58,651 nucleotides of DNA from an uncultured Mycobacterium sp. (GCA_900078375.1 FLQS01000039.1:1-58651), one strand, 5' to 3'; shown: positions 33,630-43,201, numbered from the stretch's first letter. Numbers and translations: made by a program. The notes: generated by a model from the sequence alone, not told the origin.

Positions 33630-34519
33630 GCGCCATCTGGGTGTGGCTAGTGACCGGACTCGCGCTGGGGGGCGTATCGCCGGCGTTGCTGCGAGTGCTG
33701 GTGCGCCGCGGGATCCACCCCCACATCCTTCTGCTGGCCTGGCTGACGTTGCTGAGCGCGACGGTTGTGCAGATCGCGCTACCCGGTCTCGGTGACGTGA
33801 TGCACCGCTGCTGGCTGGTGCTGCACAACGGTCAACCGGACCGCCTGGATGGCATCGGCGGTGCGCTCAGCGCGGCCATGCTACTCACCGCCTTCGTGCG
33901 GGCGGGATGGGCCTTGCGGCGCTCGGCTGCCGCACGCCGGGCCCTGCGCGACCGTCATCTCGGGTTGGCGCGGATCCTTGGCGGTGCACGCCGCGATCAG
34001 GGGGTGCTGTGGCTGCCGGTCGCCGAGCCGGTCGCCTACAGTGTGCCCGGTCATCCGCCACTGGTGGTGGCCAGTACCGGACTGCGAGCAGTGCTGGATG
34101 CCGACGCCTTGGCGGGGGTGCTGGCCCATGAGCGCGCGCACCTGGCCCGTCGTCATCACATGCTCGTTGCCGCGGCTGACGCGGCCGCTGCCGGTTTCTG
34201 GTGGCTGCCTCTGATGCGGGCGTCACCGGCGCTGGTACGGACACTGGTGGAACTAGACGCTGATGCGCACGCCGCACGGCTGCACGGTGCGGGCGGGCTG
34301 CGGCGGGCACTGCAGACGCTGCGACCGGCACCCGTAGCAGCGCCGGCGTTGGGCATCACCAGCGAATGCACCGAATTGCGATTGGCGCGTCTTGCTGCGC
34401 AAGCGCCTGGTGACACTGTCTCAGCGATGGCAGCCCTCGGCGTGGTCGCCTCCCTGCTTTCGGCGGTGTCGATTACGGTGCTGCTCGCGGTCACGGTGCT
34501 CGCATCGTGCGCAACGTGA
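33626..34519 (+). CDS. M56-family membrane metalloprotease (BlaR-like, copy 1)
   Basis: 297 residues, GTG start overlapping blaI. TM segments at about residues 3-20, 33-52, 75-93 and at the C-terminus. The zinc-protease core is AHERAHLARRHH (HExxH class, His-Glu-Arg-Ala-His) and a downstream Glu in ELDADAHA. No penicillin-binding sensor domain is attached, as in Rv1845c, so it senses something else or is controlled by another protein. It should cut BlaI when activated. Confidence 0.88.
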   Translation: MSAIWVWLVTGLALGGVSPALLRVLVRRGIHPHILLLAWLTLLSATVVQIALPGLGDVMHRCWLVLHNGQPDRLDGIGGALSAAMLLTAFVRAGWALRRSAAARRALRDRHLGLARILGGARRDQGVLWLPVAEPVAYSVPGHPPLVVASTGLRAVLDADALAGVLAHERAHLARRHHMLVAAADAAAAGFWWLPLMRASPALVRTLVELDADAHAARLHGAGGLRRALQTLRPAPVAAPALGITSECTELRLARLAAQAPGDTVSAMAALGVVASLLSAVSITVLLAVTVLASCAT

Positions 34520-34542
34520 TCCACCCGAATCGTCTGGGCCGC

Positions 34543-34770
34543 TCAGGTTTTGGCGGCAAGGCCCACGAGAAAAAAACCGACTAAGATCAGGAGCGCGGCC
34601 ATCGGGTAGCCCAGCAGCAGGTCCTGCAGACCGATGATCCGCAACCGCCCGAGGTGGGTAATCATGTGCACGACCGCCATCACCGCCCCGATACCCACCA
34701 GCGCCCACCCCAGCACCCGGCGGCGCCGCTCGCGACGGTACTCGATCGTGTACAGCGACTTGGGACTCAT
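34543..34770 (-). CDS. Small two-TM membrane protein in the BlaI region
   Basis: 75 residues from ATG 34770. A basic N-terminus (YRRERRRRVL) precedes two TM helices (about residues 18-35 and 50-70). Not recognised. Its start lies 66 bp from the twin BlaI-like operator at 34836, so it is divergent from the second blaI and probably co-regulated. Confidence 0.6.
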   Translation of the reverse strand: MSPKSLYTIEYRRERRRRVLGWALVGIGAVMAVVHMITHLGRLRIIGLQDLLLGYPMAALLILVGFFLVGLAAKT

Positions 34771-35175
34771 ATGGCCCCGGCTAAAACAGCGATGCCCAAC
34801 TGCGTCCCTCTCCTTTGCGTTACCACGGATCGAACTACTATGAGCAATAGTACTAATCGCAATAGTATGTGCAAGCGGCTGGCGAGTACCAGCTGGGGCG
34901 GGGTCGCTCGGCGGCTCTACATCAGCGCATCGCGAGTTCACGTCCGCGTTCGCCGGCAACGTTGGCACGCGCAGTCCCAGACGCTGGTGTGCTCATCACA
35001 GTCCAGACCGGTCGTGCGATTGCGGTGACAAGTGCCAAGCGCGTACCGGCCTGCTATTTGCACGGTCGGCGGCACGCCTACTCTGGCAGAGGCGGGCGTG
35101 CAGCTAAGTTGATGGCTGAGGGCGCGCGGAGGAAAACCTCCGGTTGATGTCTGGGCTGACGTGCAGGAGCGTGCG
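34771..35175. other. Divergent promoter region of the second BlaI pair
   Basis: Apart from the twin operator at 34836-34867, about 300 bp up to the blaI start hold no supported gene. This would be an unusually long untranslated leader for blaI copy 2, or a second promoter lies inside it. Confidence 0.4.
34836..34867. promoter_or_regulatory. Twin BlaI-like operator
   Basis: TACTAT-gagca-ATAGTA (34836-34852) and TACTAA-tcgca-ATAGTA (34851-34867) are two operators overlapping by two bases, with the same 17-bp size. The tandem arrangement would allow two repressor dimers side by side. Confidence 0.7.
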
Positions 35176-35553
35176 GTGCGTGTTCGGGGCTTTGGCGAGC
35201 TTGAGGCCGTCATTATGGACCGGTTGTGGACCCGCAATGAGGTCTCGACGGTGCGCGACATCTTCGACGATCTCACGCTTGACCGCCGAATCGCGTACAC
35301 CACAGTGTTGTCCACGATGGACAACCTGCACCGCAAAGGCATTCTTACGCGAGAGCGGGTCGGCAAGGCGTATCACTATCTGCCGGTCATGACCCGCGAG
35401 GAGCATTCAGCCACGTTGATGCGGGCAGCCTTCGACTCCGGCGGTGATACCGACCTGGTACTGACCTACTTCTTGGAGCAAATGACCGCCGAAGAGTCCA
35501 CGCGCGTTCAGGACGCACTGCGCCGCATCATTATTGACGGGAAGCGACGATGA
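35176..35553 (+). CDS. blaI: BlaI-family repressor (copy 2)
   Basis: 125 residues. GTG 35176 is chosen because AGGAG lies 6 nt before it; the frame opens earlier at GTG 35161 without a ribosome site. RGFGELEAVIMDRLWTRNEV and YTTVLSTMDNLHRKGILTRE are the winged-helix part. It is clearly a paralogue of the copy at 33207, with the same blaI-M56 order and a 4-bp overlap (ATGA) with the next gene. The twin operator upstream indicates autoregulation. Confidence 0.9.
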   Translation: MRVRGFGELEAVIMDRLWTRNEVSTVRDIFDDLTLDRRIAYTTVLSTMDNLHRKGILTRERVGKAYHYLPVMTREEHSATLMRAAFDSGGDTDLVLTYFLEQMTAEESTRVQDALRRIIIDGKRR

Positions 35554-36479
35554 ACGTCGCCGCCTGGATGCTGCTCTACGCCGCAACACTGACATGGTTA
35601 GGCCCCCCGGTTCTGGGCCGCATCACCGGCAGTGGCGGCAGCCCCCGGCTGGGTGTCACCGTCTGGCTGACAACGATCATCGGGGCGCTCAGTGGGTGGA
35701 TCGCCGCGCTGGGCCTCATGATCGACCACGTGATCGCCAACCTGGCTGACGAATCGCCGCTGACGTTCTGCCTGGACGCGGTGGGCTTTACTGGCGGCGT
35801 CGACATGACACGCCAGGTTGGTTCGATCGCCACGACGGTGCTTGCTTGTGCCGGAGTACTGGTGACGGCCATCGCAATCCGGCGAGTATGGAGCGGAATC
35901 CGGCGGCTTCGACACCACAGTCACGAGCACGCACGGGCCGCCCGGGTGGTTGGCGTATCTACCGACCAGCCCGACGTTGTCATCGTTGACTCCAGTCAAC
36001 CCGCCGCCTACTGCGTGGCGGGACGGCCGCAGACCATCATTGTCACCACCGCCGCGTTGCAACGCCTCGAGAGGCCGCAGCTGGATGCCGTGCTGACCCA
36101 CGAACGCGCCCACCTGACCGGCCACCATCACCAGATCCTGATGATCCTTCGTTCGCTGGCGAGGGGCATACCACGTCTGCCGCTGTTCGGCGCCAGCGCC
36201 AGCGCTGTCGCCAGGCTGCTAGAAATGTGTGCTGACGACGCCGCCGTCCGCAGGCATGGCTCCCATCCATTGTTGTGCGGCATGGTCACTCTGGTAGCCG
36301 GTCCATCTCAACCGGCCGGCGCCCTGGGCGCAGCCGATGTCGCCGTCTTGGCGCGGGCATCCCGGCTGGTGAGCCCTGCCGGGCCCGTCGATCAGTGTTG
36401 CGAACGGCTGATCCTGGTGACCGCCATCGCGCTGACCATCGCCACCCCATTTATCGCCGGGTTACTGTGCCACCACTGA
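35550..36479 (+). CDS. M56-family membrane metalloprotease (BlaR-like, copy 2)
   Basis: 309 residues, ATG overlapping blaI copy 2. Four TM segments; the zinc core is THERAHLTGHHH (HERAH) with a later Glu in LLEMCADDAAVRRHG. Again no beta-lactam-binding domain. It has diverged strongly from the M56 protein at 33626, so the two pairs are probably old paralogues rather than a recent tandem duplication. Confidence 0.88.
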   Translation: MNVAAWMLLYAATLTWLGPPVLGRITGSGGSPRLGVTVWLTTIIGALSGWIAALGLMIDHVIANLADESPLTFCLDAVGFTGGVDMTRQVGSIATTVLACAGVLVTAIAIRRVWSGIRRLRHHSHEHARAARVVGVSTDQPDVVIVDSSQPAAYCVAGRPQTIIVTTAALQRLERPQLDAVLTHERAHLTGHHHQILMILRSLARGIPRLPLFGASASAVARLLEMCADDAAVRRHGSHPLLCGMVTLVAGPSQPAGALGAADVAVLARASRLVSPAGPVDQCCERLILVTAIALTIATPFIAGLLCHH

Positions 36480-36658
36480 GACCAGACCCGGGGGATGCTT
36501 CCGGCGGGCTCCGACGCTTCCAGCGCCCACCGTAGGCTCAGCGCCGCCTCAACGCGGCGGTAAGGCAGGTGCGGAACACACCTCTAAGCGGTCGGGATGC
36601 AGGATCGCTGCGAACTGTCCGGCGGCCAATTTCGTCGCCGACGACCTGTTCCGAGCGG

Positions 36659-36996
36659 TCAGCTCGGCTCACGGAGTAAGAGACCGGCAGCGCGATACAT
36701 CGCATCGATAGCGGTCATGTTCTCGACCGCGTCTTCCGGCCTCGTTTTCACTGTTTCGCCGCGCACCACGGCTGCGGCGAAAGCGTCGAGTTGATAGGCG
36801 TAGGACGCGCGGCGCGTAAAACGCTCCAAGCGTTTGCTGTTGGCTGATCGGACCGACTCGGTATAGGAACTGGGCATGATGGGATTGAGCGCACGCAGTT
36901 CGCCGCGGTCGCCTACCACCCTGGCGCTGATCTTCAGCACATCCGACGACCACATCGAGCAGCGGACCCGGGCGATAGCGCCCGTCCAGAGGGACA
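36659..36996 (-). pseudogene. Gfo/Idh/MocA oxidoreductase, C-terminal relic
   Basis: The last ~110 residues (CSMWSSDVLKISARVVGDRG, RRASYAYQLDAFAAAVVRGE, AVENMTAIDAMYRAAGLLLR) are closely similar to the C-terminus of the intact protein at 17733. The 5' two-thirds are missing: at about 36997 the sequence passes directly into the IS110 relic on the other strand. Confidence 0.8.
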
Positions 36997-37798
36997 CCCG
37001 AAGGCATAGCCGGAATCCGGGGCTTGCACGAGCTGATCGCCGCGCACGCTGAGGAATCCGAGCAGGTGGCAATCGGCATCGAGACCGACCGCGGATTGTG
37101 GGTGTCAGCACTGAGTGGGGCTGGTTTTCAGGTGTGGGCGATCAATCCGATAGCCGCAGCCCGCTACCGCGATCGTCACCACGTCTCGGGAGCCGAATCT
37201 GATGCCGGGGATGCCAAGGTGCTGGCCGATCTGGTTCGTACCGATCGGCACAATCACCGGTTCATCGCCGGGGACACCCCCGATGCCGAGGCGATCAAGG
37301 TGTTGGCCCGCACCCATCAGAGCCTGATCTGGGCACGCATCCGACACGGGAACATTTTGCGAAGCGCGCTGCGGGAGTACTACCCAGCGGCGCTGGAAGC
37401 CTTCGACTCGCTCACCGGTCGTGGCGCGTTGGCGATCTTGGGCCGCGCCCCCCACCCCCGAGCAGGGTGCACGGCTGAGCCTGTCGAAGATCAGCGCTCC
37501 ACTCAAAGGCGCTGGGCGCCAACGCAACATCGACACCCGTGCCCGCGACATTCAGGCCGCACTACGCACCCAACACCTGGCCGTACCCGCTGCAGTGACC
37601 GCCGCGTTCGGCGCCACCACCAACGCGGCGGTCCACGTCATCGCCGACCTGAACCGCCAGATCAGCGACCTCGAGGGCGAACTGGCGACACATTTTGAGA
37701 CACGCCCGGACGCCGACATCTACCGCTCCCTGCCAGGACTTGGCGTCATCCTCGGCGCCCGGGTGCTCGGTGAGTTCGGGGACGACCCGAACCGATAA
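36997..37798 (+). mobile_element. IS110-family transposase relic, both ends missing, frameshifted
   Basis: From 36997 the frame reads PEGIAGIRGLHELIAAHAEE and VAIGIETDRGLWVSALSGAG, the DEDD-domain part of an IS110 transposase lacking about 40 N-terminal residues. At about 37440-37450 the signal shifts frame (into TPEQGARLSLSKISAPLKGA) and continues through DIYRSLPGLGVILGARVLGE, the start of the transposase_20 domain, then a TAA at 37796-37798 removes the catalytic Ser region. It cannot transpose. Confidence 0.8.
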
Positions 37799-38134
37799 AC
37801 CAGTCCGACGGGCCGAAATGACGCCTGACTGGCGTGGCGGCGTGGACAGGGCACGGGCATGCGTTCGAGGTCGTAGTACATGCCATCGACAATCGCTACT
37901 CCGGGGCTGTCCCGGCGGTGGGTGACGCCAGCGTCGACCAGAACTCACAGTTGACAGCGACGATGTCGCTGCCGGAATGACCGCAAGAATCGCATCCGTG
38001 CGCCGCTGCTCGCGTCGCCCATTTGTTCTACGATGCTGCTACGTAGATAGTAGCTTTGGATGGGCGGCAGTTGTTCGGTCCACGGGGTCAGCTCACATGC
38101 AGCGGGAAACCAGCTGCTGAGGGAGGAGGCGACC
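37799..38134. other. Region between the IS relic and the methyltransferase
   Basis: No supported gene. A minus-strand stretch around 37840-37930 reads DSPGVAIVDGMYYDLERMPV, which looks like part of an unknown protein. The BlaI-like site at 38039 lies 82 bp before the next gene. Confidence 0.4.
38039..38053. promoter_or_regulatory. BlaI-like palindrome before the isoprenylcysteine-type methyltransferase
   Basis: CTACGTAGATAGTAG with CTAC/GTAG arms; on the other strand it contains CTACTAT, as in the sites at 32488 and 34836. Confidence 0.5.
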
Positions 38135-38797
38135 ATGGATGACGCCGCCTACGGTTTGTGGCCGTTGGTGATTCTGAACACGGCGTTGTTCGTCGTGTTC
38201 GCGGCAAGTTTCTTTCACCCGCGCAGCAAGCGGGACTGGCGGGTGATGGGTGGCTATACCGCATTCCTGGTGGCGCTGTTCACCGAGATGTACGGCACAC
38301 CGTTGACGATCTATCTGCTGGGCAGCTGGCTGGGTTCACGGTTTCCGCTGCTGCGCAGTACTCACTCGGGCGGGCATCTGTGGAACGACCTGATCGGTTG
38401 GCGCTGGGATCCACATCTGAGTCCGTTCCATCTGGCCAGCTATGTCGCCATCGGTGGCGGGTTCTGGTTGATCGCCGCGGCATGGCGGCCGCTGCACGAG
38501 GCGGCACGCACCGGCCGGCTGGCCACCACCGGGCCGTACGCGTGGGTGCGGCACCCCCAGTACGACGGGTTCGTCCTCGTGATGATCGGGTTTCTGTTGC
38601 AGTGGCCGACCATCCCCACCCTGATCATGTTCCCGATCCTCTTGTGGGTGTACGCGCGTCTGGCACGCCGGGAGGAAGCCGAGGTCGCCGCGGTCTTCGG
38701 TGTCGAGTGGGACAACTACGCCGCTCGCACACCCGCGTTCATCCCGCACCGGGCCCCCGGTAGCGATCGGATCACCCAGCATCATCGCGGCCCATAG
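38135..38797 (+). CDS. Isoprenylcysteine carboxyl-methyltransferase-family membrane protein
   Basis: 220 residues from ATG 38135, with GGAGGAGG 5 nt before. Five TM segments; the ICMT-like C-terminus is YAWVRHPQYDGFVLVMIGFL and EEAEVAAVFGVEWDNYAART, where RHPxY and the EE...Y region bind SAM. Bacterial members methylate unknown lipids or proteins. The BlaI-like site upstream suggests it belongs to the envelope-stress group. Confidence 0.85.
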   Translation: MDDAAYGLWPLVILNTALFVVFAASFFHPRSKRDWRVMGGYTAFLVALFTEMYGTPLTIYLLGSWLGSRFPLLRSTHSGGHLWNDLIGWRWDPHLSPFHLASYVAIGGGFWLIAAAWRPLHEAARTGRLATTGPYAWVRHPQYDGFVLVMIGFLLQWPTIPTLIMFPILLWVYARLARREEAEVAAVFGVEWDNYAARTPAFIPHRAPGSDRITQHHRGP

Positions 38798-38982
38798 CTT
38801 CAACGACGTATGGGCAGGCCAGCTGGATACGGGTCAGCGACGTCGGTGAGCATTCGAAAGCGCCAGTGTGCGGCCGGTTTTGACCGCCGCCGAAATGAAC
38901 GCAACATGATGACCAGTTCAAGTCATCAAACTGACGTAATGCAATTGGCGCCATATACCTTTGGTGGTGCAAGACTGAACCG

Positions 38983-40647
38983 ATGCCGGGAAATCATGCC
39001 GAGCGCTATCGGCAGATTGCCGAGACCCTGACCCGACACGGACTGGGTTTTTTGGTCGGCGCTGCAGGCCTGCAGCGCTGGTTGCCTTTTCACCATGGAC
39101 TGATGGGGCACGAACGTCGGGAGGAGCCGTATTCGAATCCCGAACACCTCCGTCTGGCACTCGAACAACTCGGCCCGACATTCGTCAAACTAGGCCAGGT
39201 TCTGTCCACCCGCGCAGACCTGCTGCCCGAACCCTACCGGCGGGAACTGGCCAGATTGCAGGACGCCGCCCCCGCCGTCCCCGGTCCAGTCATCACCGAC
39301 ATCGTCGAACGCGAACTCGGAGCACCGCCCTCGGCGATCTTCACCTCGTTCGGGCTCCAGCCGCTGGCCAGTGCCTCGCTGGGTCAGGCCCACGCCGCCG
39401 TTCTGGCCGACGGCACCGAAGTCGTCGTCAAGGTGCGCCGCCCAGACGTGGTCGAACAAGTCGAGCAGGACCTGGAAATACTGCGGAACATGGCGACCCG
39501 GGCCAGCCACCGTTGGGAGGCTGCCGCCGACTACGACGTCATCGGTATCGCCGAAGAGTTCGCCAACACGCTGCGTGCTGAACTCGACTATCTGCACGAG
39601 GGCCGCAGTGCGGAGCGCTTCGCCACCAACTTCGCCGGCGACGAGAACGTCCACATTCCGCGCATCTACTGGGACACCACCACCTCACGGGTCCTGACCC
39701 TCGAACGGATCAGAGGTATCAAGGTCAGCGACCTGCAGGCGCTAGATGCCGCCGGCATCGACCGGCCAGCTCTGGCGGTGCGCGCCGCACGTGCGGTCGC
39801 GAAGATGATCTTCGAGGACGGGTTCTTCCATGCCGATCCGCACCCGGGCAACCTCTTCATCGAACTGGATGGCCGGATCGGACTGATCGATTTCGGCATG
39901 GTCGGCGAAATTGATCAGCAACTGCGTGAGAAACTCGGAACCCTGCTCATCGCGCTCGCACGACAGAATCCGCGCCGGGTCGCCTCCACGCTGGCCGATG
40001 TGAGTTCAGTTCGCGGCGCCATCGACCTGTCGGCGCTAACCACGGACCTGACCCCAATCATCGAACCCTACGAGAAAGAGGCGCTCGGTGAGATCCCCGT
40101 CGGCACACTGATCCAAGACACCCTTACCGTCATCCGTCACTACCACCTTCAGCTGCCGCGCCAATTGGCGCTGCTAGTGAAGATGCTTGCGATGACTGAG
40201 GGACTAGGTGTGCAACTGGACCCGCAGTTCCGGCTCGCGCAGGTCATCACCCCTTACGCCAAGCGGCTCATTTCACAACGCTATACACCCGCGGCGGTGG
40301 CCCATCGGCTCACGCAGGCAGGCGCTGACGCGCTCGACGCTGTCGAGGAACTGCCCGACCAACTTCGGCGCCTGCAAAGCGTGCTCGATAGCGGGGGCCC
40401 CGAGCTCCATCTGAAGGCAGCCGAACTGGACCCTGTGGTGGACCGGCTCGAAGCGACGGGACAACGTCTGGTCGTCGCCATCGTGACCGCGGCCGCCGTC
40501 CGGACGATCGGCGAGCTGGCGGCGGCGCGCTCGGACCGCCGACAAACCTGTAGCAACCCGCTGCTGCGAGCTGGCCAGGGTGCTGTCGGCGCACTGGGCG
40601 CCTACCTGCTGTGGACCGGGCGCCCCCCACGAAAACATCGCCGCTAG
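38983..40647 (+). CDS. ABC1/UbiB-family atypical kinase
   Basis: 554 residues, ATG start. The family motifs are clear: KxGQ (FVKLGQVLSTRADLLPEPY), the Ala-rich nucleotide loop ASASLGQAHAA, VVKVRRP with the catalytic Lys, the EFANTLRAELDYLHEG block, FHADPHPGN and DFGMVG. The C-terminus has a hydrophobic helix. UbiB proteins support quinone or lipid metabolism; mycobacteria make menaquinone, so a role in quinone or envelope lipid handling is likely but not shown. Confidence 0.9.
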   Translation: MPGNHAERYRQIAETLTRHGLGFLVGAAGLQRWLPFHHGLMGHERREEPYSNPEHLRLALEQLGPTFVKLGQVLSTRADLLPEPYRRELARLQDAAPAVPGPVITDIVERELGAPPSAIFTSFGLQPLASASLGQAHAAVLADGTEVVVKVRRPDVVEQVEQDLEILRNMATRASHRWEAAADYDVIGIAEEFANTLRAELDYLHEGRSAERFATNFAGDENVHIPRIYWDTTTSRVLTLERIRGIKVSDLQALDAAGIDRPALAVRAARAVAKMIFEDGFFHADPHPGNLFIELDGRIGLIDFGMVGEIDQQLREKLGTLLIALARQNPRRVASTLADVSSVRGAIDLSALTTDLTPIIEPYEKEALGEIPVGTLIQDTLTVIRHYHLQLPRQLALLVKMLAMTEGLGVQLDPQFRLAQVITPYAKRLISQRYTPAAVAHRLTQAGADALDAVEELPDQLRRLQSVLDSGGPELHLKAAELDPVVDRLEATGQRLVVAIVTAAAVRTIGELAAARSDRRQTCSNPLLRAGQGAVGALGAYLLWTGRPPRKHRR

Positions 40648-41117
40648 AAAGCAATCCGAACGTCCGACCCCAGCGGGAACAGCTATGCAGTTGATTCAAG
40701 AAAGGTGCCGACGTACAGCTGAGAGCGTGCTGTTTGGGGCTGCCGACAAACCGGTTGCTGGTTCCACTTGACCGCAATCGCATGTCCGGACACCGTACTG
40801 CTGGCCATCGTGATCGCCGTGTTCGTTGCGTTCCGGGGCTGGTCGAGGTTGCCATCATGGCAGCGGGTCACCGACACTGCAGCAGTGGAACCTCACTCAG
40901 AGCTGGGGAGACGCTGCTACCGTCGGTGATCAGACTCTTCTCGAGATCGGCGTCGTAGTCGCGGCTGGGGTCGGCGAAGTTGCGCCGCCCGGAAGCCGTC
41001 TGGGCGCTCAGCGCCAGTTTCTCTATGGTCCGACTGCGCGGATCGGTTTGGCGGCCATCGTAATTGCCGTCGCGGCGTCGTCCATTGAAGGTTGGACCAG
41101 CCACGCCGAGGCTGATC
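40648..41117. other. Intergenic region, possible small membrane peptide
   Basis: A plus-strand frame 40768-40929 (TTG start, 53 residues) includes LLAIVIAVFVAFRGW, a likely TM helix, but start and ribosome site are weak. Nothing else is supported. Confidence 0.35.
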
Positions 41118-41987
41118 TCAACTGCGCTGCAATCGGGTGATCTCCTTCTGGAGGTCATATTGCGCCGGCGGCCAGGTCAGATCCATCGTTTCGAGCGCCG
41201 CGATCAGCAACTCGGCGACGGCGATGCGGCTATACCATTTGTGATCGCAGGGGATGACGTACCAAGGGGCGACCTCAGTTGATGTTCTGTCCAGCAGCGC
41301 CTGGTAAGCATCCCGGTAATGTGGCCACTGCAACCGGTCGTCGACGTCGCGGGGGCTGTACTTCCAGTTTTTGTGCGGGTCTCGTAGTCGCTGCAGAAGC
41401 CTTTGCTTTTGCTCCTGCAGGGAAATGAACATCGCGACTTTCACGATGACCATGCCCTGACCGGCCAGTTGGCGTTCGAATTCGTTGATCTCGTGGTAGC
41501 GGCCCTGCCAGACCGCCTCGGGGACAAGTTTGCGGACTCGAGCAACAAGGACGTCCTCGTAGTGCGAGCGGTCGAATACCCCGATGTGGCCGAGCCGCGG
41601 CAATGCCTTGTGGACACGCCAGAGGAAGTGGTGCAGGCGTTCCTCGCTGGAGGGCACGCCGAAGGGGGCATGGTCGATGCCTTCGGGGTTGACCATGCCG
41701 AGTACATGTCGAATGATGCCCCCCTTTCCAGCAGCGTCCATGCCCTGCAAGACCAGGAGAACCGAACGACCATTCCCCGACACCGCGTTGGCGTACAGCT
41801 TCTCCTGCAAGGTGTGCAGGTGCTTGCCCCTCGCTTGCAGGAGACGCAGGGCGTCGGATTTGCTTCCGACGAATCCGGGAGTGCCGGCAGTGTCAAGATC
41901 GGCCAGCGAACAGGCGCCGGGTATCGCCCGCAAGGCATGCACAGGTGAGGAATTCCAGCCGGAAGCAAGCTGATCGGTATGCGCCAC
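41118..41987 (-). CDS. ppk2: Polyphosphate kinase 2 (PPK2 family)
   Basis: 289 residues, ATG 41987. Walker A is LVLQGMDAAGKGG (about residues 79-91), Walker B VFDRSHYEDVL, and the lid has arginines in QRLRDPHKNWKYSPRDVDD. It uses polyphosphate to phosphorylate nucleoside mono- or diphosphates; length and motifs fit the single-domain class. A CsoR-type palindrome lies 114 bp upstream at 42101, so copper control of polyphosphate use is suggested. Confidence 0.92.
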   Translation of the reverse strand: MAHTDQLASGWNSSPVHALRAIPGACSLADLDTAGTPGFVGSKSDALRLLQARGKHLHTLQEKLYANAVSGNGRSVLLVLQGMDAAGKGGIIRHVLGMVNPEGIDHAPFGVPSSEERLHHFLWRVHKALPRLGHIGVFDRSHYEDVLVARVRKLVPEAVWQGRYHEINEFERQLAGQGMVIVKVAMFISLQEQKQRLLQRLRDPHKNWKYSPRDVDDRLQWPHYRDAYQALLDRTSTEVAPWYVIPCDHKWYSRIAVAELLIAALETMDLTWPPAQYDLQKEITRLQRS

Positions 41988-42100
41988 CTCGCAAGCCGCC
42001 CTTCGTCACCAATACCGTGTTTGCATCAGCCACCCAGAAAATCGCGCTTAGTGCGCGCCTTCGGAGTAACACCAGGTACTGCACAACATTTCATTCCAAC

Positions 42101-42117
42101 ATACCCCGCAGGGGTAC
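42101..42117. promoter_or_regulatory. CsoR-type palindrome upstream of ppk2
   Basis: ATACCCC-gca-GGGGTAC, arms of six perfect pairs (TACCCC/GGGGTA). The only supported gene starting nearby is ppk2 on the minus strand. Confidence 0.6.
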
Positions 42118-42264
42118 GGTCGGAGGAAGGAAGTGTCGATCGGATTTCACTGACCGAAAACGGATGCGGCGAGCTCTTTCGGTGAACCGGATTGACGCGT
42201 ACCGATCCTTAACCAGCATGGTGGACAACGTCTTCCGCGGTTGGGCAGTGACACCTAACCGCAG

Positions 42265-42738
42265 TCATCCAACTGCCTCGATCGGCATCGCCAGCGTCAC
42301 CCAGTCGTGCAGCCCCCCACGGTAGTAGACGAGGTAGCAGGCAGGATAACCGATTTCCAACAGTGCGCGGATGGCGGCGGGTGACTGTGGGCACTGCGGG
42401 CCGTTACAGAACAAGACACTCACCCGCGACTCATCGAGTTCTGTGCGGCGATCTGTTATCTCGTCGTGCGCAATGTTCACAGCGCCGGGGATGGTGACAC
42501 TGTTCCTTGAATCGGGCACTCGGGTGTCGATGAGGGCGGCGCCGGCGCGGACGTGTTCGATCAGCTCAAGCTCGCCGACGGCGACGACACCAGCCGCGCA
42601 TTGCAGTGGCTGCAGTTCCCCCCACGTAGTATCCACTGTCACCAAATCCGGCTCGTGGTCGACAGGCTTGGGAACGCTGACGGGATCTTGGGAGCGAGCT
42701 CTGGACCTGCGCTCCAACAATGCTGGTGTTTCTCCCAT
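42265..42738 (-). CDS. Rhodanese-domain protein
   Basis: 157 residues from ATG 42738 (an upstream ATG 42744 is possible). One rhodanese domain: ALIDTRVPDSRNSVTIPGAV and the active loop LFCNGPQCPQS, with Cys in the catalytic position. The ~45-residue N-terminal extension is not recognised. Rhodaneses move sulfane sulfur; the SQR-like relic at 58420 hints at sulfide chemistry in this island. It stands as a single gene, with the PiT relic just upstream on the same strand. Confidence 0.82.
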   Translation of the reverse strand: MGETPALLERRSRARSQDPVSVPKPVDHEPDLVTVDTTWGELQPLQCAAGVVAVGELELIEHVRAGAALIDTRVPDSRNSVTIPGAVNIAHDEITDRRTELDESRVSVLFCNGPQCPQSPAAIRALLEIGYPACYLVYYRGGLHDWVTLAMPIEAVG

Positions 42739-42756
42739 AATCACAGCCTAACGTGG

Positions 42757-43201
42757 TCATGAACCGCCCCGGTGAGTCCGAAGACTGGCGTGAGTGCTCA
42801 GCCGGCGAGCCGGACTCGGTGTTGAGCGTCGTAAGCGGTCTCCATCTCGACGGGCCGGATGTGACCGCACTATTGGTAGCGGCGGCGGTGGTCCAAACCA
42901 GTCGACCCGCTCGGCAGCCTGGCAGGTTCCATCCGACGGCGGCGCTGAGCGCGGCACCGACGGCCGGCAGGGTTTCGTGCGGGGCGACGATGACGACACC
43001 GCCCACGGTGTCGGCGACGGCGGTTCCCATCAGCAGTGGGCCGGCGAAGTTGCCTGCCGCCGCGACCGCAAGCGCCTGCACGGGTGTCGCGGCGCGGGTT
43101 GCCACCAGTGCGGCCACGGAGTTCGCCGAGTCGTGGAAACCATTGGTGATGTCGAACACCACGGCCATGCCGATCGTGGCGAGCAGGATCGCCGTGCCCA
43201 T
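42757..43201 (-). pseudogene. PiT-family phosphate transporter relic
   Basis: From 43201 the frame reads VVFDITNGFHDSANSVAALV and GGVVIVAPHETLPAVGAALS, the N-terminal third of a Pit permease. At about 42930 the similarity changes frame (DWFGPPPPLPIVRSHPAR replaces the WFGLPSS-S-HA motif), then fades. Two frameshifts and a missing C-terminus make it non-functional. Confidence 0.7.
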
